In this document: positions 45,025 to 54,000 of the stretch, piece by piece | Numbering within the stretch: the first letter of the stretch is position 1 | How the letters are laid out: each line of letters opens with the position of its first letter | Assembly: GCF_937863485.1 (NCBI RefSeq) | Contig: NZ_CALMFY010000244.1 | Span: forward strand, 1 to 54,009 | Origin: an uncultured Nostoc sp. | GTDB taxonomy: Bacteria; Cyanobacteriota; Cyanobacteriia; Cyanobacteriales; Nostocaceae | Direction: 5' to 3' | DNA: 54,009 nucleotides | Translations under genes and position numbers: made by a program | The notes under the pieces: model-generated | Told to the model about the DNA's origin: nothing | The model's database searches: none | What the model saw: only the letters and a program-made list of their open reading frames with translations

Positions 45025-46503
45025 TTAAGACAAAAACAGACTTAAGTCTAAATGGCTTTCAACTTCAGTGGCTAGGGAGTCCAAAATCTGCTCTCGCTGG
45101 TCTCGGTAGTTAGCAACACCTGTGGGCAAAGATTTTAAACCCCGCTGTTGACGGAGGCGATTTAACCAAGCCCGTCGCCAAGGGCCATTGTCAAAAAGCC
45201 CGTGGAGGTAACTTCCCCAGACTGATTGACAACTATCCACTAACCCTAAATTAATATCGTCAAATAGGGCATGGTAGGATTGAGGGTCTATACCTTGCTG
45301 TTCGATGCGCGATCGCCCTTGGTGGATTTCAAAGCCATTGACTGGTAAGCCCTGCTGCGGATAATTCGAGCTAACTTGGCGCTGGCGGGCGATTTTTTGT
45401 CCGGTAATTACGGTTCTGATTGGTAAAAGATTTAACCCCTGGTATCTCCCCGCTTGTCCCTCTATCCCTTCTGGATCAGCGATGATTTGACCGAGCATTT
45501 GATAGCCACCACAGATACCTAAAACCGTTCCCCCAGAGGCGGCATAGTGTTGAATAGCCTCTGCCATACCGCTTTTTTGCAGCAGTAGCAAATCAGCAAT
45601 TGTGGTCTTTGTACCTGGAAGAATCACGGCATCTGGATGTCCTAAATCTTGCTTAGGACTGAGGTATTTTACTGAAACTGTGCTTTCTGATTCCAGAGGG
45701 TCAAAGTCGGTGAAGTTGGCAATTCTAGGTAAGCGGATGACGGCAATGTTGAGGTCAGCTTGGGCTTTATGCGATTCACGTTCTAGCAAATCAAGAGAGT
45801 CTTCTGCTGGAAACACTTCTTGTAAGTAGGGTATAACACCGATAACGGGGATACCTGTACGTTCTTCTAACCATTTTATCCCCGGATCTAGAAGCGATCG
45901 CTGTCCTCGAAACTTGTTAATTACTACACCCTTAATTAAGGCGCGTTCATCCGGTTCCAATAACTCTAGGGTTCCTACTACATGGGCAAAAGCACCACCC
46001 CGATCAATATCAACTACTAACATGGTTGGCGCATTCAAATATTTTGCTACCCGCATATTAGTTAAGTCTCGGTGCTTAAGGTTAATCTCTGCTGGGCTAC
46101 CAGCACCTTCACAAACCACCAAGTCAAATTCTGTTCCTAAATGCTGTAGCGATTCTTCAATTGTCCGCCACCCCAGGTCAAAATATTGCTCGTAGTAATC
46201 TGAGGCACTCACTTTACCCACAGACCTACCTTTGATAATTACTTGGGAAGTCATATCCCCTTGAGGTTTGAGTAAAATTGGGTTCATTTCTACCCAAGGC
46301 ACAACTCCCGCCGCCCAAGCTTGTACTGCTTGGGCATAGCCAATTTCTCCACCATTAGCAGTAACATAAGCATTTAAAGCCATATTTTGACCTTTAAAGG
46401 GAGTCACCCGCCAGCCACGCCGCGACAGAATGCGACAAATAGCTGTAGTTAAAAGTGATTTCCCTGCATGAGATGTTGTCCCCACCACCATAATTGATTT
46501 CAT
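45025..46503 (-). CDS. cobQ: Cobyric acid synthase
   Basis: From the ATG at 46503 the product is 492 residues: P-loop-like VVGTTSHAGKSLLTTAICRI, QNMALNAYVTANGGEIGYAQ, and the glutaminase triad Cys in GTVLGICGGYQMLG with the C-terminal GSYLHGLFDN His. CobQ amidates four side chains of adenosylcobyrinic acid diamide in cobalamin synthesis. Length and both domains are normal. A GTG 12 bases upstream is an alternative start. No other cob gene and no cobalamin riboswitch were recognised beside it. Confidence 0.95.
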   Translation of the reverse strand: MKSIMVVGTTSHAGKSLLTTAICRILSRRGWRVTPFKGQNMALNAYVTANGGEIGYAQAVQAWAAGVVPWVEMNPILLKPQGDMTSQVIIKGRSVGKVSASDYYEQYFDLGWRTIEESLQHLGTEFDLVVCEGAGSPAEINLKHRDLTNMRVAKYLNAPTMLVVDIDRGGAFAHVVGTLELLEPDERALIKGVVINKFRGQRSLLDPGIKWLEERTGIPVIGVIPYLQEVFPAEDSLDLLERESHKAQADLNIAVIRLPRIANFTDFDPLESESTVSVKYLSPKQDLGHPDAVILPGTKTTIADLLLLQKSGMAEAIQHYAASGGTVLGICGGYQMLGQIIADPEGIEGQAGRYQGLNLLPIRTVITGQKIARQRQVSSNYPQQGLPVNGFEIHQGRSRIEQQGIDPQSYHALFDDINLGLVDSCQSVWGSYLHGLFDNGPWRRAWLNRLRQQRGLKSLPTGVANYRDQREQILDSLATEVESHLDLSLFLS

Positions 46504-46757
46504 AATTGCTATCACTTAGTTGTTAAAAATACAGGGCTAAATTTTAGGAGGGAAGAAGACACAAGGAAACGCGGACACGGAGAGAGAATTTGATAATTTC
46601 TTGGCGTCAGAGCGTCTCTTCCTCTCCCTGTCTCGCTTTTTTACTTCCTACCAGCCCTCAATTAGATGATTATGGTAAAGACTTCATGAATCGGTGTGAT
46701 GTTTCCGTATATATTGTTCCCTTTGATTCCCTAATCCTAACTCTTTGGTTTTTTATT

Positions 46758-47162
46758 CTAAAAGGGTATCCGTAACCAACGAATCACAGCATCGGATAAA
46801 TGATCGCCCCATGAAGGAGTCCGCCAATTTTTTCCCTGGTATTGTTCTACTAACTGGCGACCCAAGGGAGTAAGGCGAAAACTATCTGTAATCCCCTGAC
46901 CATCGACTTCTCGCCGCAATACACCCACTTGGATCAGCCAGCCCAAGGCGTTGTCACATGCTAATTCTGACAAAGGGCGCTTAGTATAACCCTGCTTGAG
47001 TCCATTTTCTAGAGCGATCGCAGTTACTGACACACTCCGGTGTACCATCACTTCAAATAAAGATAGATTAAAAGGTGAACACACTAGCGATCGCTCGGCT
47101 CTTTCTACTGTGCTTCGAGGATAGACAAAAATATTTGGGTTTTGGGAATCAACAGCAGGCAT
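46758..47162 (-). CDS. Npun_F0494-family protein
   Basis: 134 residues: IFVYPRSTVERAERSLVCSP, then LSLFEVMVHRSVSVTAIAL, and a winged-helix-like C-terminus (LGWLIQVGVLRREVDGQGIT, RLTPLGRQLVEQYQ). This is the small conserved cyanobacterial family named after an N. punctiforme locus. Function unknown; DNA binding is inferred from the fold. Confidence 0.75.
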   Translation of the reverse strand: MPAVDSQNPNIFVYPRSTVERAERSLVCSPFNLSLFEVMVHRSVSVTAIALENGLKQGYTKRPLSELACDNALGWLIQVGVLRREVDGQGITDSFRLTPLGRQLVEQYQGKNWRTPSWGDHLSDAVIRWLRIPF

Positions 47163-47356
47163 TGTGTATGGGGAGAAATTTTTCTTTTAAGAAAGATTAA
47201 TTTCAGAATATATTTTTTCTTGTATCAGCTACCTGATTTAACCAAAATTAGTTTCCTCAAGTATAGTTATGCTATTTTTTAGTAATTATATTTAATCATT
47301 ATAAATTAATGTAAAATTTCAAGTGCATCAACAATCTGAAACAGGAAAGGTTAATT

Positions 47357-47794
47357 ATGCCTCTAGCAGTTGGTACGGATGCACCTGCATTTACCGCCAA
47401 AGATACAAACGGCAACACAGTCTCGTCATCTGATTTTGCCGGCAAGACGGTCGTTTTATATTTTTACCCCAAAGATGACACGCCCGGCTGCACCAAACAA
47501 GCCTGTAGTTTTCGGGATGCCCAATCTCAATATCAAGGTAAAGATGTTGCAATCTTGGGAGTGAGTGCAGATGATGAAGTCTCCCATCAGGCATTCACCC
47601 AAAAATATAATTTGAATTTTCCCTTACTGGCTGACACCGACAAATCCCTCATCAAAGCTTTCGATGTGGATGGCGGCGGTTATGCCAAGCGCGTCACTTA
47701 CGTAATTGACCCCAGCGGCAAAATTACCCATGTTGACGCTAATGTAAATACCACCAACCATGCCAGCGATATTTTAGCTGCACTTGGGCTGTAG
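47357..47794 (+). CDS. Peroxiredoxin of the BCP/PrxQ type
   Basis: 145 residues with peroxidatic Cys in PKDDTPGCTKQACSF and a resolving Cys five residues later, the PrxQ/BCP pattern. The core ILGVSADDEVSHQAFTQKYN and NFPLLADTDK are normal. It reduces peroxides using thioredoxin. An AGGAAAGG site lies before the ATG, and a terminator follows. Confidence 0.93.
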   Translation: MPLAVGTDAPAFTAKDTNGNTVSSSDFAGKTVVLYFYPKDDTPGCTKQACSFRDAQSQYQGKDVAILGVSADDEVSHQAFTQKYNLNFPLLADTDKSLIKAFDVDGGGYAKRVTYVIDPSGKITHVDANVNTTNHASDILAALGL

Positions 47795-47833
47795 TTTTTA
47801 CCGGATAACTAAGGATTTTTTAAATAGTCTCAG

Positions 47834-47860
47834 CCCCAAGCTTTAAAAGCTTGGGGTTCT
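47834..47860. terminator. Rho-independent terminator after the peroxiredoxin gene
   Basis: CCCCAAGCTTT (47834-47844) and AAAGCTTGGGG (47846-47856) form an 11-bp stem followed by TTCTTTG. Confidence 0.85.
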
Positions 47861-47870
47861 TTGTTTGAAT

Positions 47871-48269
47871 TCAGTTACCTGATGGTGGTGTAACTGATCC
47901 TGGTGTAATCACTGGTTGTGTAACCGCTGGCAAACCGGGGGTTGCTTGCTGTTGTTGACCTCGAATCAGTCTTTGTTGCCTTGCTTTAAAAGCTGCTGCG
48001 GCTGAGTTTAGTTGTTCGTTCTGTTGGTTATAATCCCAATTGAGAGTCCCGAAATTTGCCCGATGAATCAGGTCAAACATGTTGAAATTGTCTGAGTTTG
48101 AACGGGAGAACGGATCGGTATTTTGGTCTGTTGTAGTAGTACTGGGAAAAGGGTCAGTTGGGCTGCTGATTTGAGCCGAACTTGGTTGAGCCATCAGCAA
48201 GGAAGCAAAGCTAATTCCTGCCACAGTAGCCACAAAGAGTCTAGGAATTTGTAAAAATGGTTTTTTCAT
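47871..48269 (-). CDS. Secreted hypothetical protein
   Basis: 132 residues with a Sec signal peptide (LFVATVAGISFASLLMAQ, cleavage likely after SSA near residue 32). The mature part is Thr/Gln/Pro-rich with RQQRLIRGQQQQ. No family recognised; probably periplasmic or exported. Confidence 0.7.
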   Translation of the reverse strand: MKKPFLQIPRLFVATVAGISFASLLMAQPSSAQISSPTDPFPSTTTTDQNTDPFSRSNSDNFNMFDLIHRANFGTLNWDYNQQNEQLNSAAAAFKARQQRLIRGQQQQATPGLPAVTQPVITPGSVTPPSGN

Positions 48270-48301
48270 GGGTTTTGACCCTAAAATTTCTCTATTTTAT
48301 C

Positions 48302-49189
48302 TTAAGCAAGAGTCCGCCGCAGTTGGGGTTGAATACTCACTAAGGCGACAAGGGCAAAGCCAAACAATACTAGCAACGCTCCCCCAAAGGTAACATCGCC
48401 CCAAGGAGCCTGCATCACTATACTACCTAGTCCCCAACTCCTGTGGAGATATAGATAGCGAATTGGTTCGATCGCATAACTGAGAGGATTCAGAGTAGCC
48501 ACAACCTGCAACCACTGAGGCATGAAGGATAGAGGAGCCAAAGCAGTACTAGCAAACAATAATGGTAGGTTAGTGACAAAAATCACTGCAATCAGTTCAA
48601 TGTGTCCGGGTAAGGCGAAAGCCAAGCCGAGGGAAATGGCTGTCACGCCCAAAGCTAAGAGGAAAACAATTAGAGCGATCGCACTTAAACCAGTTACATC
48701 TGGTAGTCCAGCGCCCAAAAACGCTGCTGCCGCTACAATCACCGCTGCTTGCAGCAAACTTTGGCTGATAATAAAGATTGCCGAAGCAAAAACAATGGAA
48801 AACCGCGATGCTAATGGTGCTACCAGTAAACGATTCAAAAAGCCGAACTCGCGGTCAAACATCACGGGTAAACCAGCATTCAGCGCCCCAGCAAAGGCTG
48901 TAAACACAATTATGCCGGCAGCCAAAAATTGACCATAATTTGTTGTATTGCCAAATATACCTTTGGGAGCATTTTGGAATAAAGCACCAAATAGCAATAA
49001 CCACATTACTGGCTGAATAATTCCAGCAACCAATGTGGAGGGACGGCGTTGCAACTGAATAAACAAGCGACGAGTTAAAGCCAACGTCTCTTGTACCAAT
49101 TCACCGAAAAAGTTAGGTGCAGCATTAGCGTCAACTTGCGGTGATGCTAGCGGCTGCCAATTTATATCAGATTTAGGAGTAACACTCAT
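48302..49189 (-). CDS. ABC-2-type exporter permease (DrrB-like)
   Basis: 295 residues with six membrane helices (first about 50-70). The pattern TRRLFIQLQRRPSTLVAGII and MFDREFGFLNRLLVAPL (about 110-127) is typical of DrrB/NodJ-type permeases. It pairs with the ATPase gene 92 bases upstream on the same strand; the substrate is unknown. Confidence 0.9.
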   Translation of the reverse strand: MSVTPKSDINWQPLASPQVDANAAPNFFGELVQETLALTRRLFIQLQRRPSTLVAGIIQPVMWLLLFGALFQNAPKGIFGNTTNYGQFLAAGIIVFTAFAGALNAGLPVMFDREFGFLNRLLVAPLASRFSIVFASAIFIISQSLLQAAVIVAAAAFLGAGLPDVTGLSAIALIVFLLALGVTAISLGLAFALPGHIELIAVIFVTNLPLLFASTALAPLSFMPQWLQVVATLNPLSYAIEPIRYLYLHRSWGLGSIVMQAPWGDVTFGGALLVLFGFALVALVSIQPQLRRTLA

Positions 49190-49207
49190 AGCAATTTTGG
49201 ATTAATT

Positions 49208-49242
49208 GGGCATTGGGCATTGGGCATTGGGCATTGGGCATT
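49208..49242. repeat. Five tandem GGGCATT heptamers
   Basis: Exactly five copies of GGGCATT fill the spacer between the exporter ATPase and permease genes, followed by CATGCCCC-type copies up to 49280. This is the short-tandem-repeat class of heterocystous cyanobacteria. Confidence 0.85.
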
Positions 49243-49281
49243 GTAATTATTTCCATTCAGCATTCACCATGCCCCATGCCC

Positions 49282-50301
49282 CTATCTCATATTCTGCTTT
49301 TTCTCCGCCTTGGGATCGCGGGTAGCAACTGCTGCGAGTTCTGCATCCATCAGTGTGCGTCCTGTAGCGGCGAGGTAAACGTCATCGAGGCTGGGGCGAG
49401 ATTGGGCAATGCCAAAAATTGGCAGTCCAGCGGTATTCAGCGCTTGCTGTATGTTAATCAGAACATCATTCTGTGGTGTCACCACCAAGTTAAGAGAATT
49501 ACCTTGAGCGCTGTTGATGATCACTTCTTGCACAAATGGCAAAGGTTGCAGAAGGTTTTTAGCTTTTTCGGCTTCCTGAATGGGGGAAAACTCGCGGATT
49601 CGCAAGGTGATGCGATCGCCCCCTACTTGATCTTTTAATTGTGAAGGTGTGCCAGCGGCGATCACAACGCCCCGATCTATAATTGCCACGCGATCGGCTA
49701 GGGCATCAATCTCTTCTAGATAATGGCTGGTAATTACTACCGTTGTTCCAGAGGCGCGTAATTTTCGCAGGAAATCCCATACCACAAAACGAGTTTCTAT
49801 GTCAAGTCCCACAGTTGGCTCATCCAACACCAAAACATCGGGTGCATGGAGTAATCCAGCAGCCAAGTCTAGGCGCTTGCGTAAACCGCCAGAGTAGGTT
49901 CCTGTTTTTTTATTAGCGTATTCTTGCAAACCGAGTAAATTTAATACCGTCTCAATGCGCTGTTTGGCGATCGCGCCTGGAAGGTGATAAAGTGCTGCTT
50001 GCAATTGTAGGAGTTCTTTTCCAGTCAGCACCTTATCTATAGCAACTTCCTGAGCAACGTAGCCTAGTCGTTGTCTTGCCACTCTCGGATTATCTAACAC
50101 AGAGATGCCAGATACTTCGATTTTGCCAGCATCCGGTGTGGTAAGTGTACACAAAGCACGCAAGGTAGTAGTTTTACCAGCACCGTTGGGGCCAAGTAAA
50201 CCAAAGATTTCTCCTGATTCTACCTGAAAGGAAACATCCTGGACGGCGACCACTGTACCGTAGCGTTTTTGCAGATTTTGAATTAAAACGGCGGGAGCCA
50301 T
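49282..50301 (-). CDS. ABC exporter ATP-binding protein (DrrA-like)
   Basis: 339 residues: Walker A GLLGPNGAGKTTTLRAL, ABC signature YSGGLRKRLDLAAGL, Walker B VLVLDEPTVGLD and the switch His in VVITSHYLEE. The C-terminal extension (about 225-339, with QSRPSLDDVYLAATGR) fits the DrrA subfamily. With the permease it forms an exporter for a lipid or natural product. Confidence 0.93.
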   Translation of the reverse strand: MAPAVLIQNLQKRYGTVVAVQDVSFQVESGEIFGLLGPNGAGKTTTLRALCTLTTPDAGKIEVSGISVLDNPRVARQRLGYVAQEVAIDKVLTGKELLQLQAALYHLPGAIAKQRIETVLNLLGLQEYANKKTGTYSGGLRKRLDLAAGLLHAPDVLVLDEPTVGLDIETRFVVWDFLRKLRASGTTVVITSHYLEEIDALADRVAIIDRGVVIAAGTPSQLKDQVGGDRITLRIREFSPIQEAEKAKNLLQPLPFVQEVIINSAQGNSLNLVVTPQNDVLINIQQALNTAGLPIFGIAQSRPSLDDVYLAATGRTLMDAELAAVATRDPKAEKKQNMR

Positions 50302-50429
50302 GACAGCTTATCCCCAACTATACAAATCTCAATAAAGTCTATCTTTATTGTAGAAGGTAGGGAGCAAGGAAAGAGCGCATGAGCGAAAATCTGTAAACAA
50401 GTTCGCGCCATGCTGCCAAAAGTTTATGA

Positions 50430-51407
50430 TTATTCTGGGCAAGTTGCTTGATTGCGTTTGTGGCGAAATAAACCAAATACTACAGCAATTAATCCTAAAC
50501 CTGGAAGATTTGCAGGCTCTGGAACCTGAGTGCGGATGACAGGCGGAGTGTAGTACTTAGTTGGGACATCCGGCAGATCGCCATTAAACAGATAGTTGTG
50601 AGACTCCCCATTTCCTGTCAAAGAAGCTACCACCACGTTGCCGTTAACTTGACCATTATTGAAATTGAAATTAGCCAAAGGAGCAAGAATACTACCTAGT
50701 ATGCTAATCCCACTGGCAGTTATGTTTGTCGCTTCATAGAAGTTGTAGATCACCTTTTGTTGATCTGTGCCAAGGATATTGAAGGCAAAGTTTTGTAGCG
50801 ACACATCTTTACCGCTGATATTGACTACAACAGTCGATTTTGCGTCCCCACTGATTTCAAAAGAGTTTGCCTTGGAGACAGATGATCCTGCAAGATTAAA
50901 AACATTGAAGGCAGTACCACTGCCTTTAAGGTTAATACCACCCCAAGATTGAACTGTTGTTTTACCAGTAGGAGTTAAGGTTGCCAAATATTGAGATAGC
51001 CCTCGCAATTGTTTCCCTGCTTCATTGAAGTCGATGGGTTTACCCTTGCTGAGAGTTCCCTGTGGAAATCCCACATTGCTGGACACATTGGCGGTACCTC
51101 CGTAGACAGCATTACCGTGGTAGACTTGACTGCTGCTCAGAGTTAAGTTTTGTCCAGCTACTACTACGTTGCCGCTATTGCCAGAAAGTTTGCTTCCCAG
51201 TCCGCCGACGAAATTCACGTTACCGCCAGCAGCAAGTTTTCCTTCAATATCTGTAGATTTTTGAGTGATATCTCCTAAGACAAATACATTGTAATCAGAG
51301 GCAGCGCCTAACTCAACTGCATTCGCTCTTGCCGAGAAACCCAGCGTTAGTGTGACTAAAATCGGAGCTGCTACTACTCCCCAAACATAATAAGTTTTTA
51401 ATTTCAT
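50430..51407 (-). CDS. Choice-of-anchor A protein with PEP-CTERM sorting signal
   Basis: 325 residues with a signal peptide (cleavage after ARA-NA near residue 30). A choice-of-anchor A region follows (about 32-280, start LGAASDYNVFVLGDITQKST). The C-terminal PEP-CTERM tag reads VPEPANLPGLGLIAVVFGLF followed by a basic RHKR. Such proteins are exported and processed by exosortase, often for surface matrix. No exosortase gene is in the window. Confidence 0.88.
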   Translation of the reverse strand: MKLKTYYVWGVVAAPILVTLTLGFSARANAVELGAASDYNVFVLGDITQKSTDIEGKLAAGGNVNFVGGLGSKLSGNSGNVVVAGQNLTLSSSQVYHGNAVYGGTANVSSNVGFPQGTLSKGKPIDFNEAGKQLRGLSQYLATLTPTGKTTVQSWGGINLKGSGTAFNVFNLAGSSVSKANSFEISGDAKSTVVVNISGKDVSLQNFAFNILGTDQQKVIYNFYEATNITASGISILGSILAPLANFNFNNGQVNGNVVVASLTGNGESHNYLFNGDLPDVPTKYYTPPVIRTQVPEPANLPGLGLIAVVFGLFRHKRNQATCPE

Positions 51408-51611
51408 GTTCTGATTTATGATTTATCAACAACATCCTATGGGTATAAATTAAAGATGGCATTAGTCTGCTAGCTATTTTCATTGAATTTTTATCCTGGG
51501 TGTAATTCGTGTATATTTTTACCTTAATTAACCATTTAGCCGCACATTTACTGTTGACTATATCAATTAACTTTTTATCAACAAAAACTCAGTAATTATG
51601 ACGTTAGGACG

Positions 51612-53147
51612 TTATTTCACAACTTTTAAAGTTTTAAGGCTAGTATCAGCAGAACCACTGATAAATCCCCCCTTTGCCTGGATTTGTTGTAGGTAATCAA
51701 GGACAGGTTTAGTGATTATTTCTCCCGGCATTAATACAGGAATTCCTGGGGGATAGGGACAGACGATTTCTGCACAGATGCGATCGCTTGTCTGTATCAA
51801 AGGTAGTATTTCACTGACAGCAAAAAAAGCTTTACGAGGAGAGAAATGTAATGCCGGACTTAGTGTACTAACAAAATCCTGCCAAAGATGGCTTTTAACA
51901 TTCAAGTTGGTTCGGCGATATTCTTTAGCAAGAGTTGTAAAACCTTGCACTAATTGCTTAATATCGGCTGGGGTGTTGCCCAAACTAATGATCAAGGTAA
52001 GATGTTGCAGTGAGGCGAATTCAGCAGTGACAGCAAATTTTTCATCGAGAATTTCATCTGCTTCAAATCCGGTTAAGCCTAAACCAGAAACAGTGACAGT
52101 TAGTCGCGTTTTATCTAAAGCCACAAAGCCGGGAGATCCCCCCAGCCCTACGGACAGTCGCCTCAATGGCGGGAACCTCTGCACGGTATTGTCCTCCCCT
52201 TTATAAGCAGGGCTAGGAATCTCTAAGATAGATAATCCAGGAATTTGACTGATTTTTGTTCTAGCTTCATCAGCAAGTTGTAAAGTGCGAGACATCAGCA
52301 TTTTTCCGTAGAGTGCCATTTGCTGACGTGCTGCATCTAAAGAAGCTAAAAGTAAATAACTAGGACTGGTAGACTGGACGAGTTGCAAAGCTTTACTGAT
52401 GCGATCGCAATCTATCCTGTTACCTTGAACATGCAGCATCGATGCCTGTGTGATCGCACCGAGTACTTTGTGGATGGATTGTACAGTTAAATCGGCACCT
52501 GCGGCTAAGGCTGGAGTGGGTAATTCTGGATGAAAGGCAAAGTGGGCACCATGTGCTTCATCTACAAGTAGAGGGATATTATATTGATGGGTAATATTGG
52601 CGATCGCATTCAAATCTCCGCAAACGCCGTAATATGTTGGGTAAACCGTCAACACTGCTTTGGCGTCTGGATGTTGTTGAAGTGCAAATTGTACAGCATT
52701 GGGCGTAATGCTGTGGGCAATATCTAAAACTGGATCATATTCAGGATTGAGAAAAATTGGTATAGCACCAGAGAGAATTAAACCAGCGATCGCAGAAGAA
52801 TGTACATTGCGAGGCAGAATGATTTTATCGCCAGTGCCACAGGTAGCGAGAATAGCCGCTTCAATCCCACAAGTAGAACCATTAACAAGAAACCATGTTT
52901 GCGAAGCGCCAAATGCCTCAGCCGCTAGTTGTTGTGCTTCTTGAATAACGCCTTGGGGTGCAAAGAGATTATCTAAATCTGCTAATTCGGTTAAATCGGC
53001 GCGAAAGACAGCTTTGCCAAATAAATCAACCAAGGGTTGAGCAATACCTGCGCCTCGCTTATGTCCTGGCGTGTAAAAAGGCGCATGAGGTCTTGCTGCA
53101 TTGGCTTTTAAGGCGTCTAATAAGGGTGTTTGGTTTTGATTGAGCAT
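51612..53147 (-). CDS. Orn/Lys/Arg-type decarboxylase (PLP fold I)
   Basis: 511 residues. PLP features: GSTCGIEAAILATCGTGDKI, the Asp in VDEAHGAHFAF, and the Schiff-base Lys in SIHKVLGAITQASM (about 228). The C-terminal domain (about 400-511) is complete. Members decarboxylate arginine, lysine or ornithine, giving polyamines; the substrate cannot be read from sequence. A repeat-derived insertion (about residues 316-336) interrupts the region before FVALDKTRLTVTVSGLGLTG. Confidence 0.9.
   Translation of the reverse strand: MLNQNQTPLLDALKANAARPHAPFYTPGHKRGAGIAQPLVDLFGKAVFRADLTELADLDNLFAPQGVIQEAQQLAAEAFGASQTWFLVNGSTCGIEAAILATCGTGDKIILPRNVHSSAIAGLILSGAIPIFLNPEYDPVLDIAHSITPNAVQFALQQHPDAKAVLTVYPTYYGVCGDLNAIANITHQYNIPLLVDEAHGAHFAFHPELPTPALAAGADLTVQSIHKVLGAITQASMLHVQGNRIDCDRISKALQLVQSTSPSYLLLASLDAARQQMALYGKMLMSRTLQLADEARTKISQIPGLSILEIPSPAYKGEDNTVQRFPPLRRLSVGLGGSPGFVALDKTRLTVTVSGLGLTGFEADEILDEKFAVTAEFASLQHLTLIISLGNTPADIKQLVQGFTTLAKEYRRTNLNVKSHLWQDFVSTLSPALHFSPRKAFFAVSEILPLIQTSDRICAEIVCPYPPGIPVLMPGEIITKPVLDYLQQIQAKGGFISGSADTSLKTLKVVK
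52141..52200. repeat. Repeat module inserted in frame in the decarboxylase gene
   Basis: Read on the minus strand: AGGTTCCCGCCATTGAGGCG followed by ACTGTCCGTAGGGC. The core resembles the intergenic modules at 36041-36072 (GGTTCCCCCCGTTATAGCG) and 42811-42835. In the protein it gives a Pro/Arg/Leu-rich stretch (RFPPLRRLSVGLGG) not expected in this family. Confidence 0.6.
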
Positions 53148-53208
53148 TTTTGAAAAAACGAACTGTCAATGATAAAATTTGAAGTCTTTTAGGGCATATT
53201 CATAGACG

Positions 53209-53552
53209 ATGAAATTACCAACGGTGAGCAAGCAGAGATTTCTGTGCAAAAGCTCATAGGTTATTGTCTAAATTCAGAACATTCGAGTGGAAAACATAAA
53301 GCCAGAGTTTTCGCATCAATTCTAGGAATCACGCTAGAAAACGCCGATGTTTTGCGTGAACTTATTCAAACAGCAGCAGTTGCAGGTGAAGTTGTTCAGC
53401 AAAGTACTACACAATTTGGTCAACAGTTTAAAGTAGATTGGATAGTACCTGATACACACGGAATCAGGCTGCGGACAATCTGGGAAACTACCGCTAATAA
53501 CCCCTATCCACGGTTGATTACTGCATTTTTGAAGTTAAATGAACAAAATTAA
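53209..53552 (+). pseudogene. DUF6883 protein with apparent 1-base deletion near its start
   Basis: The usual family start MKLP...NGEQAEISVQKL is readable only by switching frame: ATG at 53209 gives MKLP, and the frame that continues NGEQAEISVQKLIGYCLN begins at 53220. One base is missing between them (CCAACGG where CCAAACGG is expected). From a GTG at 53244 an intact 102-residue frame remains (KLIGYCLNSEHSSGKHKARV, RLRTIWETTANNPYPRLITA), so a shortened protein may still be made. Partner: the overlapping DUF4926 gene. Confidence 0.65.
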
Positions 53553-53799
53553 ACTTTTGGATACTATTGCTACACTTAAGCCGATTCCCATTGAAAGATT
53601 ACAACTAGTGGAAGAAGATTATACTTTTATCAAAAGCTTACCCAGTGGGCAAGTTGGAACAATTGTAAAAGTGTATGAGCAAGAAGAAGAATATCATTAT
53701 TTAGTCGAGTTTGCTGATACCCAAGGCTGTGAATATGCAATGGCGACTTTGAGAGCAGATGAAATCTTAGTTTTACATTATGATTTGGCAATTGCCTAA
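53539..53799 (+). CDS. DUF4926 family protein
   Basis: 86 residues: IKLLDTIATLKPIPIERLQL, then SLPSGQVGTIVKVYEQEEEY and VEFADTQGCEYAMATLRADE, the small SH3-like DUF4926 fold. It overlaps the end of the DUF6883 gene by 14 bases, so the two are translationally linked. Such pairs recur in cyanobacteria and resemble toxin-antitoxin modules; that role is unproven. Confidence 0.8.
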   Translation: MNKIKLLDTIATLKPIPIERLQLVEEDYTFIKSLPSGQVGTIVKVYEQEEEYHYLVEFADTQGCEYAMATLRADEILVLHYDLAIA

Positions 53800-53944
53800 A
53801 TTTTTACTAAGCTGTTCCATATTTAAGAAAGCATATATTGGGCGCTCGTGTCGCCCACCCCACAATAAATGTACAATTTCAGATTATGCAAACTAGATGT
53901 GGTTTAACTTAAGAATAAGAATTAAATAACATACAATTTATGTC

Positions 53945-54000
53945 CCTGACTTAACTCACCCTCAATCCCTCTCCGATATATTGGAGAGGGAAGCAAGATA
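53945..54000. repeat. C-rich dispersed repeat at the window end
   Basis: CCCTCTCC-GATATATT-GGAGAGGG hairpin, same family as the repeats at 12-155 and 30218-30310. Confidence 0.6.

Noticed and set aside
49208..49242. Possible CRISPR-like array
   Set aside because: The units are directly adjacent heptamers without spacers.
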